64,000 nucleotides of DNA from Desulfofarcimen acetoxidans DSM 771 (GTDB lineage Bacteria; Bacillota; Desulfotomaculia; Desulfotomaculales; Desulfofarciminaceae): the NCBI RefSeq assembly GCF_000024205.1, contig NC_013216.1:3348001-3412000 (forward strand). The letters run 5' to 3'. The number at the start of each line of letters is the position of its first letter. Position 1 is the first letter of the stretch. The notes under the pieces were generated by a model that had not been told where the DNA came from, did no database searches, and was given only the letters and a program-made list of their open reading frames with translations. The translations under genes and the position numbers were made by a program. This document shows positions 56,481 through 64,000 of this stretch, piece after piece.

Positions 56481-57506
56481 TTACAATAAATTCAACAAAT
56501 CATTATAAGTAATGACCACCATCAAAACCAGCAGCAGGACAAAACCAACCAGGTGAATAAAGCTCTCCCTGGAGGGATCCACCGGTTTGCCGCGCAGCGC
56601 TTCCCAGAACAAGAAAACCACCCTGCTGCCGTCTAAGGCAGGAATAGGAAACAAGTTAAAAAGACCCAGGTTAATACTCAGGAAAGCAGCAAGCTGCAGC
56701 AGGTGGTAAAAGCCAGTATTAGCCGCCTGACCGATTTCCCAAACAACCCTGACCGGCCCGCCTAAATCAACAGGAGCTTCATGCACAAACATCTTGCCAA
56801 TAAAACTAATTATAAACCAGGTTGCCTTAACTGTATACTCAGCACCGGAATAGAGAGCGGTAAAAAAACCCATCTTCTTCATTTCCTGTGCGGGATAAAT
56901 GCCGATCTTGCCATGACCGCTTTCATCTTTAACCGGAACTATATCAAAGCTGCGCTTGGCCGCATCTCTTTCTACCGTAATAACAATTTGCTTATCCGGG
57001 CGCTGGTTAATATATTCAGCCACCTGCTCCCAGCTATCCATGCTGCGGCCATCAATAGCCACAATTTTATCGCCCGATACCAGGCCAATCTTTTCCGCCG
57101 GATAACCGGGCAGCACCTTATCCACACCGGTGGTGGTACCGGCGGGATAACCCTGAGCCATAAATATAAAGGCCAAAAGCAGAGCTGCCAGAAAAAAATT
57201 CATCAGCGGCCCGGCAAAGATTACCGCCATACGCTGGAGGATGGATTTCTTGTTAAAAGCCCTCTCATCAGCATAATCCGCTTCATCCGCAGGATCCATG
57301 CCGGCCATACGGACAAAACCTCCCAGCGGCAAAAGTCTCAGGTTATAAGTAGTTTCACCGTGTAGTTTGCCAAAAAGCTTGGGGCCGAAGCCCACACTGA
57401 ATTCATGAACCTTAATACCTGCTAATTTTGCTACAGCAAAGTGCCCCAGCTCATGAAAAAATATCAACATAGCAAAGACAAATACGGACGCAAAAAATGT
57501 GGACAT
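56481..57506 (-). CDS. rseP: Site-2 metalloprotease RseP (M50)
   Basis: 341 aa. HExxH in IFFHELGHFAVAKLAG near residue 17, a PDZ domain at about 125-205 (PAEKIGLVSGDKIVAIDGRS) and the distal LDG motif in LFPIPALDGSRVVFLFWEAL. Four membrane segments. Intramembrane cleavage of anti-sigma or signal-peptide substrates. Confidence 0.95.
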   Translation of the reverse strand: MSTFFASVFVFAMLIFFHELGHFAVAKLAGIKVHEFSVGFGPKLFGKLHGETTYNLRLLPLGGFVRMAGMDPADEADYADERAFNKKSILQRMAVIFAGPLMNFFLAALLLAFIFMAQGYPAGTTTGVDKVLPGYPAEKIGLVSGDKIVAIDGRSMDSWEQVAEYINQRPDKQIVITVERDAAKRSFDIVPVKDESGHGKIGIYPAQEMKKMGFFTALYSGAEYTVKATWFIISFIGKMFVHEAPVDLGGPVRVVWEIGQAANTGFYHLLQLAAFLSINLGLFNLFPIPALDGSRVVFLFWEALRGKPVDPSRESFIHLVGFVLLLVLMVVITYNDLLNLL

Positions 57507-57530
57507 TTCATCACCTCACAAAGGTAATAA

Positions 57531-58691
57531 CTAAAGTTTTCCAATCAGTCGTGCTGCCTGACGACGCGCCCAGATATCTACCTGCAATACAGTTTCAAGA
57601 TCAGGATGTTTGATTACCCGGTGTAAATTCATAACTTCATCTACCAGGGAAGCAATGCCTTGATAGGATAAGCGTTTCTCCAAAAATGCGGCAACCGCAG
57701 TCTCATTGGCTGCATTGAGCACGGCCGGCATAGTGCCGCCGGCCCGGCCTGCGGCAAAAGCCAGGCCCAAACAGGGAAAACGCTCAAAATCAGGCTGCTC
57801 AAAGGTCAACCCAAACTGATTCTTGAAGTCCAGGCGCGGCAATTTAGACTCCCACCTGTCAGGATAGGATAAAGCATACTGAATAGGCAACCTCATATCA
57901 GGCAAACCCAACTGGGCTATAACCGAGCCGTCAACAAATTCAACCATAGAGTGTATAATACTCTGAGGGTGAATAACCACCTGAATAGACTCATAGGCAA
58001 CATCATACAGCCAGTGGGCCTCTATCACCTCCAGCCCTTTATTCATCAAAGTCGCCGAATCAACAGTAATTTTCTTACCCATAGACCAGTTAGGATGGGC
58101 TAAAGCCATTTCTACCGTGACTGCCGCCAGCTCTCCGAAGCTCTTTTCCCGAAAAGGGCCGCCCGAGGCAGTTAAAATTATCTTTTGCAAAGCAGCTCGC
58201 TTTTCACCGTTCAAACACTGCCAGATAGCCGAATGTTCACTGTCCACCGGCAAAATACTTATCCCGTGGCTATCAGCCAACTGCATGACCAACTCCCCGG
58301 CCGCCACCAGTGTCTCTTTATTGGCCAAAGCTATATGCTTGCCGGCCTTAATGGCTGCAACAGTCGGGGACAGCCCAACAGTACCTGTTACCGCGGTGAC
58401 CACAGTATCAACCTCAGATAACGAGGCGATAACCTCCAAACCCTCTGCACCTGTATAAATCTCCACCTTATATTCAGCGCCCAGACCGGCTCTCAATTGA
58501 ACCGCTTCTGTTTCTCCCGCCACAGCTACAACTGCCGGCCGAAATTTTTTCACCTGCTCAACCAGAAGCGGCCAGTTTCTACCTGCCGCCAGACCAACCA
58601 CCTCAAGCTGACCGGGACAGCTTTCCGCTATTTGCAAAGTTTGCCTGCCAATAGAACCGGTACTTCCCAAAACAGCAATTTTTTTATTCAT
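57531..58691 (-). CDS. dxr: 1-deoxy-D-xylulose-5-phosphate reductoisomerase
   Basis: 386 aa from ATG 58691 (AGAGGTAAGTG upstream). NADPH motif IAVLGSTGSIGRQTLQIAE, NKETLVAAGELVM, ILPVDSEHSAIWQCLNGEKR with metal ligands, and NWSMGKKITVDSATLMNKGL. Makes MEP. Confidence 0.96.
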   Translation of the reverse strand: MNKKIAVLGSTGSIGRQTLQIAESCPGQLEVVGLAAGRNWPLLVEQVKKFRPAVVAVAGETEAVQLRAGLGAEYKVEIYTGAEGLEVIASLSEVDTVVTAVTGTVGLSPTVAAIKAGKHIALANKETLVAAGELVMQLADSHGISILPVDSEHSAIWQCLNGEKRAALQKIILTASGGPFREKSFGELAAVTVEMALAHPNWSMGKKITVDSATLMNKGLEVIEAHWLYDVAYESIQVVIHPQSIIHSMVEFVDGSVIAQLGLPDMRLPIQYALSYPDRWESKLPRLDFKNQFGLTFEQPDFERFPCLGLAFAAGRAGGTMPAVLNAANETAVAAFLEKRLSYQGIASLVDEVMNLHRVIKHPDLETVLQVDIWARRQAARLIGKL

Positions 58692-58707
58692 CACTTACCT
58701 CTTATAA

Positions 58708-59805
58708 TCAATTAAATTTGCGAACATCCCGTCCCGCCTTATATCCAGCCTGAAGCGCAATCAGCGCCATGGGGCCCAAAATCAAGCCCAGCACGCCGAA
58801 AACTTTTAAGCCTACATAAATAGCCAGCAGGGTGGCCAAAGGGTGCAGACCCAAATTGGCAGAAACTATTTTAGCCTCCAACAGCTGGCGTACCAGCAAA
58901 ATCAGAGCAAACAAAATACTGAGCTTAATTCCCAGGCCGTAATCCCCCGTAAATAAAGACCAGGCAATCCAGGGTATAAAGACTGAGCCAGGACCCAGTA
59001 CCGGAATTAAATCAAAAAAACCCACCGTTAATCCAATTGTTAGAGCATAGTCTATCCCTATTATATAAAGTCCTGCTATACATTGTACCATAGTAATGGT
59101 AACCAGTATAAGCTGAGAACGGATATAGGCCATAAAAGCCCGAGAAACCTCTCTGCTGACATCAATAGACCGCTCGCCCCAGGGAGCCGGAACACACCGT
59201 CTCCACAACCTGAAAATAGTGTCCCTGTCTTTGCTGATAAAAAAAGCAGCCAGCAAACTTACTATTCCCACCAATATTATGCCAGGTATTCCGTAAACCA
59301 TGTGCAAAAACGCGTTAATCAGCTTGGAGGCAAAAAGCTTCAGATTATCAGCCAGTGAAGCAACCGAAGTCTGCAAGTAATTAACCGCAGTGGGAGGCAA
59401 GTTGCCATAGATATTAATACCCCTGTCAACCAAACTCTCCATGATCATTCTGCCGTTTCTCATGTACAAATCCAAAGAAGCAGACAGCTCAATTAATTCA
59501 GCAACCAATTGCAAGACGAGCAAAACCAGCAAGGTACCGGCTCCCCCGATAATTATAACCATGGCGGAAGTCACTGCCATGCCTCGCGAAAATCTCATTC
59601 TTAGCTGAAAAAAACTTACCAGAGGTTCCAGCAAAACACTGACAATCACCGCCAGAATAAAAGGCAATAACATAGTTAATATGTATTTTATAATTAAAAC
59701 CGAACCAGGCAGCACCTTTTCCCCGGCTAAAAAAATAATCCACAGGGCCAGCGCAACCAATGCGGCAAGCATAATCAACTTAACATACCTGGGCACCGTA
59801 TTCAC
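58708..59805 (-). CDS. ytvI: AI-2E/PerM-family membrane protein, YtvI-like
   Basis: 365 aa with about eight membrane helices. PF01594 features: FFISKDRDTIFRLWRRCVPA, DLIPVLGPGSVFIPWI and VGLKVFGVLGLILGPMALIA. YtvI proteins are sporulation membrane proteins of spore formers; the transport function is uncertain. GTG 59805 or GTG 59796 may be the start. Between cdsA and dxr, two bases after cdsA. Confidence 0.8.
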   Translation of the reverse strand: MNTVPRYVKLIMLAALVALALWIIFLAGEKVLPGSVLIIKYILTMLLPFILAVIVSVLLEPLVSFFQLRMRFSRGMAVTSAMVIIIGGAGTLLVLLVLQLVAELIELSASLDLYMRNGRMIMESLVDRGINIYGNLPPTAVNYLQTSVASLADNLKLFASKLINAFLHMVYGIPGIILVGIVSLLAAFFISKDRDTIFRLWRRCVPAPWGERSIDVSREVSRAFMAYIRSQLILVTITMVQCIAGLYIIGIDYALTIGLTVGFFDLIPVLGPGSVFIPWIAWSLFTGDYGLGIKLSILFALILLVRQLLEAKIVSANLGLHPLATLLAIYVGLKVFGVLGLILGPMALIALQAGYKAGRDVRKFN

Positions 59806-59806
59806 C

Positions 59807-60595
59807 TCAACCTAGTATAGTCAGGTTTACATAGTAATATACCAGCGGTGCAATCAACAGAAAGCTGTCAAAGCGATCCAGAACTCCGCCGTGTCCGGGA
59901 ATCAGCTTCCCTGAATCCTTAAGACCGGCCTGTCTCTTCATTACCGACTCGATCAAATCACCAAGCAAACCGGCTAAAGCCACCAATACGCTTAATACCA
60001 AAAGTTTAACCAGCGCGGGCTCGGAAAAATAAAAATGAAAAACAGTACTCACCAGCAAACAGGAAACAATTCCTCCCACGGCACCCTCCATAGTTTTTTT
60101 CGGGCTCAAATTAGGTGCCAGCTTACGCCTGCCCCAGGTCTTGCCGATAAAATAAGCGCCTGTATCAGCGGCCCAAGTATTCAACAAAGCAAAAATCAAC
60201 CAGGCCACACCGTCCGGCAAAACTCTTAAAAGATATAAATAGGTAATCAAGCCCACATAAAACGTGCCGTATAAACTCGCCGCACCATCCGACGGTGAAA
60301 AATCAGGGTACAATAAAACCACAGCCAGCAAATTAAGCAGCAAAACACCTACCAAAACCAAACCCGTAATACTTCCGTGATAAAAAAAAGCATCAGCCAG
60401 AAGCATTAATCCACCCAAAAGCATTAATCCAAAACGCGCAGCCTTACGGTTGCCCGGCAAAATATCATTAATTTCATAATAACCGCAAAACATAATAAAA
60501 GCGGTTAATACCAAAAGCGGAACCTGGCCGTACCAAACAACCAGCAGCATAAAAGGTATGCCGACCAGACCGCTTAAAATCCTCTTCCAGAGCAC
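59807..60595 (-). CDS. cdsA: Phosphatidate cytidylyltransferase
   Basis: 262 aa, GTG start after AGGCAGGTGAAGAT. Eight membrane helices and the CDS signature in LSPKKTMEGAVGGIVSCLLV with SVMKRQAGLKDSGKLIPGHG and GGVLDRFDS. Makes CDP-diacylglycerol. Confidence 0.95.
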   Translation of the reverse strand: MLWKRILSGLVGIPFMLLVVWYGQVPLLVLTAFIMFCGYYEINDILPGNRKAARFGLMLLGGLMLLADAFFYHGSITGLVLVGVLLLNLLAVVLLYPDFSPSDGAASLYGTFYVGLITYLYLLRVLPDGVAWLIFALLNTWAADTGAYFIGKTWGRRKLAPNLSPKKTMEGAVGGIVSCLLVSTVFHFYFSEPALVKLLVLSVLVALAGLLGDLIESVMKRQAGLKDSGKLIPGHGGVLDRFDSFLLIAPLVYYYVNLTILG

Positions 60596-60607
60596 ATCTT
60601 CACCTGC

Positions 60608-61408
60608 CTAAAAATCCTTAATCCCGCCAAATCTTCTTTCGCGGTTCTGGTAATCCACAATTGCATTAAGCAAATGCAGAGGTTTGAAATCCGGCCATAA
60701 AACCGGAGTCAACCAAAACTCAGTATAAGCGAGCTGCCACAAAAGGAAATTACTTATTCTGAAGTCACCGGATGTACGAATCAACAAATCAGGATCAGGC
60801 AGTTCCGATGTATAAAGGTAACGACCTATCGTATTTTCATCAATTGCCTCCGGATCAACCAGCCCCTGCTTAACCTCACGGGCCAGCTGCCGAACTGCTT
60901 CCACCAGCTCGGCTCTTCCTCCGTAATTAAGGGCCAAATTCAAAATCAATCCATTATTATTACTGCTCTTATTTACAGCCATCTGCAAAGCCTTTTGAGC
61001 GGCAGGCGGCAGCTCTTCAGTCCGCCCTATACTGCTAACCCGGACATAATTGGCGCAAAGCTCATCAATCTCTTTCTGCAAAAATTCCACCAGCAAGTTC
61101 ATTAAAGCGGTTACTTCCTTAGGGGGCCGTTTCCAATTTTCCGTAGAAAAAGCATAACAGGTAAGATACTCAATCTCCAACTGGCGACACAGCTTAACAA
61201 TATTCCGCAATGCGTCCACACCGGCACGATGCCCCAGCGCCCTGGGCAACCCTCTTTTCTTAGCCCAGCGTCCATTACCATCCATAATAATAGCTATATG
61301 TTTTGGCAAACGGGCAGGGTCAATAGACGCAATCAAAGCTTCTTCATCGGCAGTCACAGGTAACCCGGATCCCTTACCTCGCCATAGTTTTAAAAAATTA
61401 TTCAGCAT
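60608..61408 (-). CDS. uppS: Isoprenyl (undecaprenyl) diphosphate synthase
   Basis: 266 aa from ATG 61408 (GGAGGTGCAGGGTT). IAIIMDGNGRWAKKRGLPRA with catalytic Asp, GHRAGVDALRNIV, YAFSTENWKRPPKEV and DLLIRTSGDFRISNFLLWQL. Makes the lipid carrier for cell-wall synthesis. Confidence 0.96.
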   Translation of the reverse strand: MLNNFLKLWRGKGSGLPVTADEEALIASIDPARLPKHIAIIMDGNGRWAKKRGLPRALGHRAGVDALRNIVKLCRQLEIEYLTCYAFSTENWKRPPKEVTALMNLLVEFLQKEIDELCANYVRVSSIGRTEELPPAAQKALQMAVNKSSNNNGLILNLALNYGGRAELVEAVRQLAREVKQGLVDPEAIDENTIGRYLYTSELPDPDLLIRTSGDFRISNFLLWQLAYTEFWLTPVLWPDFKPLHLLNAIVDYQNRERRFGGIKDF

Positions 61409-61429
61409 AACCCTGCACCTCCGCAAAAA

Positions 61430-61466
61430 CCTGATCAAAAATCCATTAGAAGCATAATTTCCTAGA
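61430..61466 (+). repeat. Terminal remnant of the dispersed repeat
   Basis: AATCCATTAGAAGCATAATTTCCTAGAGTATA matches the last 30 bp of the repeat (given here in two parts: ATCCATTAGAAG and GCATAATTTCCTAGAGTA). Confidence 0.5.
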
Positions 61467-61480
61467 GTATATAATACTAC

Positions 61481-61511
61481 TAAACCCCCTCCGGGATCGA
61501 GGGGGTTTATA
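61481..61511 (-). terminator. Terminator of the ferredoxin gene
   Basis: AAACCCCCTC and GAGGGGGTTT form a 10-bp stem with a 7-nt loop just after the ferredoxin stop. Confidence 0.75.
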
Positions 61512-61513
61512 CT

Positions 61514-61681
61514 TTACTCTTCAACAATGGCTCCGGTAGGACATTCTTCAACACAGGCACCACATTCAGCACATTTTTCAGCATCTATTTTATATATATC
61601 GCCTTCAATTATTGCATCGTTGGGACAAGCATCCTTACAAGTACCACAAGCCTCACACGCTTCGGTGATTCTATATGACAA
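61514..61681 (-). CDS. 2[4Fe-4S] ferredoxin
   Basis: 55 aa from TTG 61681, with GGGAGGTGACTGAG upstream; easily missed because of the TTG start and small size. Two cluster motifs: CEACGTCKDACP (C9, C12, C15, C19) and CAECGACVEECP (C37, C40, C43, C47). Classic clostridial-type low-potential electron carrier. Between frr and uppS, overlapping no other gene; terminated at 61481-61511. Confidence 0.93.
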   Translation of the reverse strand: MSYRITEACEACGTCKDACPNDAIIEGDIYKIDAEKCAECGACVEECPTGAIVEE

Positions 61682-61683
61682 AC

Positions 61684-61911
61684 TCAGTCACCTCCCTCCC
61701 CTAAAACTTGATGAGCTGCGATAATTGCTGCTTTTTTTTCAGTAATCCTGTTTAGACGAATAATCCTCGCCGGTCCGGCAGGCTTGCCTTTCACCGGGTA
61801 GGAAATACTCACTTCGATTTGCCAACCATTTTCCTTGATTTTCTCTAAAGCCTTATCAAGTTCCCAACCGATATAATCCAAAATATTTTCATTTGCCTGG
61901 CCAACTGTCAT
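61684..61911 (-). CDS. Small hypothetical protein between frr and ferredoxin
   Basis: 75 aa. GWELDKALEKIKENGWQIEV followed by PARIIRLNRITEKKAAIIAA has the alpha/beta pattern of a PASTA-like or DNA-binding fold, but I cannot assign it. It begins 5 bp after frr and ends 2 bp before the ferredoxin start, so it is clearly part of the operon, though no strong ribosome-binding site is visible. Confidence 0.65.
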   Translation of the reverse strand: MTVGQANENILDYIGWELDKALEKIKENGWQIEVSISYPVKGKPAGPARIIRLNRITEKKAAIIAAHQVLGEGGD

Positions 61912-61916
61912 AGCAG

Positions 61917-63204
<1,288 letters not shown>

Positions 63205-63282
63205 TTACCTCCAGTCTTTTAAAGCTTTTATTCTACAAGCAGTCAACAAATTCCTTTTAAGTTTAATTATTTTTTACAAAAA

Positions 63283-63933
63283 CTATTTCTGACTAAACTT
63301 TGCTACCTCAGCGGCGAAATCATCTTCTTTTTTCTGAATCCCTTCGCCCAGTTCATATCTGGTAAAACGGCGAATGCTGATGTTCTCACCTATTTTAGAT
63401 ATTTTCTCATTTAGCAGCTGCTTTACTGTCATATCAGGATTTTTAATAAAAGCCTGTTCTAACAAGCAAACATCCTTAAAGAATTTTTGCACGCGGCCTT
63501 CCACCATTTTGTCAACGATCTTTTCCGGCTTGCCCTCATTCAGTGCCTGGTTTCTCAGGATTTCCTTTTCCTTCTCAATTACCTCGGGTGAAATCTCTTC
63601 CGAAGCCACATATTCAGGACGCGCAGCAGCAATCTGCATAGCAATGTCTTTGGCAAACTCCTTAAACTCATCAGTTTTAGCCACAAAATCAGTCTCACAA
63701 TTTATTTCTACCAGCACGCCGATACGACCGCCACCGTGAATATAAGACTCCACCACACCTTCAGCAGTAATACGGCCGGATTTCTTAGCTGCAGCAGCCA
63801 AACCTTTTTCACGCAGGTAAACGATCGCTTTTTCCATATCCCCGTCTGATTCCGTAAGCGCTTTTTTACAATCCATCATACCAGCGCCTGTTTTTTCACG
63901 TAATTCCTTAACCATCCCGGCAGAAATTGCCAT
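63283..63933 (-). CDS. tsf: Elongation factor Ts
   Basis: 216 aa, start ATG 63933 after [34 protein letters not shown] and [20 protein letters not shown] are the EF-Ts signatures. Short (Thermus-like length) with one core subdomain, as in many clostridia. Nucleotide exchange factor for EF-Tu; rpsB would be expected just to the right. Confidence 0.96.
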   Translation of the reverse strand: MAISAGMVKELREKTGAGMMDCKKALTESDGDMEKAIVYLREKGLAAAAKKSGRITAEGVVESYIHGGGRIGVLVEINCETDFVAKTDEFKEFAKDIAMQIAAARPEYVASEEISPEVIEKEKEILRNQALNEGKPEKIVDKMVEGRVQKFFKDVCLLEQAFIKNPDMTVKQLLNEKISKIGENISIRRFTRYELGEGIQKKEDDFAAEVAKFSQK

Positions 63934-64000
63934 GGTCAGCCCTCCTCAAAAATCCATGTTTTTCTAGAAGCCTTTATGTTATTATAACCAAAACAACCAT

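Noticed and set aside
56781-57365. 194-codon plus-strand frame
   Set aside because: Antisense to rseP with no translation signals.

Overview
The window is a Gram-positive, low-to-moderate GC, spore-forming chromosome segment. Nearly all core genes lie on the minus strand. Gene content and order (dipicolinate synthase dpaA/dpaB beside dapB, asd, dapG and dapA; a YlmC/YmxH-type protein; DacF; a YlxY-like deacetylase; YtvI; the tsf-pyrH-frr-uppS-cdsA-dxr-rseP-ispG-proS and rimP-nusA-infB-truB-ribF-rpsO-pnp blocks) point to an anaerobic spore-forming clostridium of the Peptococcaceae/Desulfotomaculum-Pelotomaculum type. That assignment is inference from gene content only.

Region 1 (about 1-12.8 kb) is a graveyard of mobile DNA. 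A large serine recombinase with an RHH/coiled-coil protein and a 34-bp operator-like palindrome sits against the 5' stump of tepA (a ClpP-like protease), which looks like the integration target. Upstream of the stump is a decayed conjugative element (VirB6/TrbL-like, Maff2, the 3' half of a coupling protein, PcfB, and a nonsense-ridden accessory gene), punctuated by three copies of a 25-bp palindrome. Between Maff2 and the coupling protein lies an apparently intact three-gene ABC-3C type conflict system on the plus strand (SMEK-domain protein, small middle component, DUF2326-type SMC-like ATPase).

Region 2 (12.8-44.1 kb) is core genome: a DUF1992 protein, a uridine-kinase-like nucleoside kinase, RNase J, the lysine/dipicolinate genes (dapA, dapG, asd, dpaB, dpaA, dapB), two Hsp20-like proteins with an SDH-type ClpP-fold protease, dut, an M16 peptidase, dacF, a polysaccharide deacetylase, pnp, rpsO, a small toxin-antitoxin-like pair, then ribF-truB-nrnA-rbfA-infB-ylxQ-ylxR-nusA-rimP. 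A dispersed intergenic repeat of about 150 bp, absent from the mobile regions, occurs in about ten full or degraded copies between 15 and 62 kb.

Region 3 (44.2-53.6 kb, AT-rich, plus strand) is an accessory island between rimP and proS, where polC sits in many Firmicutes. It starts with a 16-codon gene (MEEIRNENALPVGVGY) that has its own promoter, leader inverted repeat, strong ribosome-binding site and following hairpin. A frameshifted insertion-sequence transposase follows. Next come a B12-binding radical SAM enzyme with a C-terminal PqqD-like (RiPP recognition) domain, a Cys-rich CGGC-type protein and an APC permease. An agr-type quorum-sensing operon closes the island: AgrC-like kinase, AgrB-like peptidase with His77/Cys84, a 41-aa AgrD-like precursor with Ser in place of Cys, and a LytTR response regulator. 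I read this as a candidate undescribed RiPP or small-molecule locus with a linked serine-lactone peptide signal.

Region 4 (53.6-64 kb) is the core block proS, ispG, rseP, dxr, ytvI, cdsA, uppS, a 55-aa ferredoxin, a small hypothetical gene, frr, pyrH and tsf.
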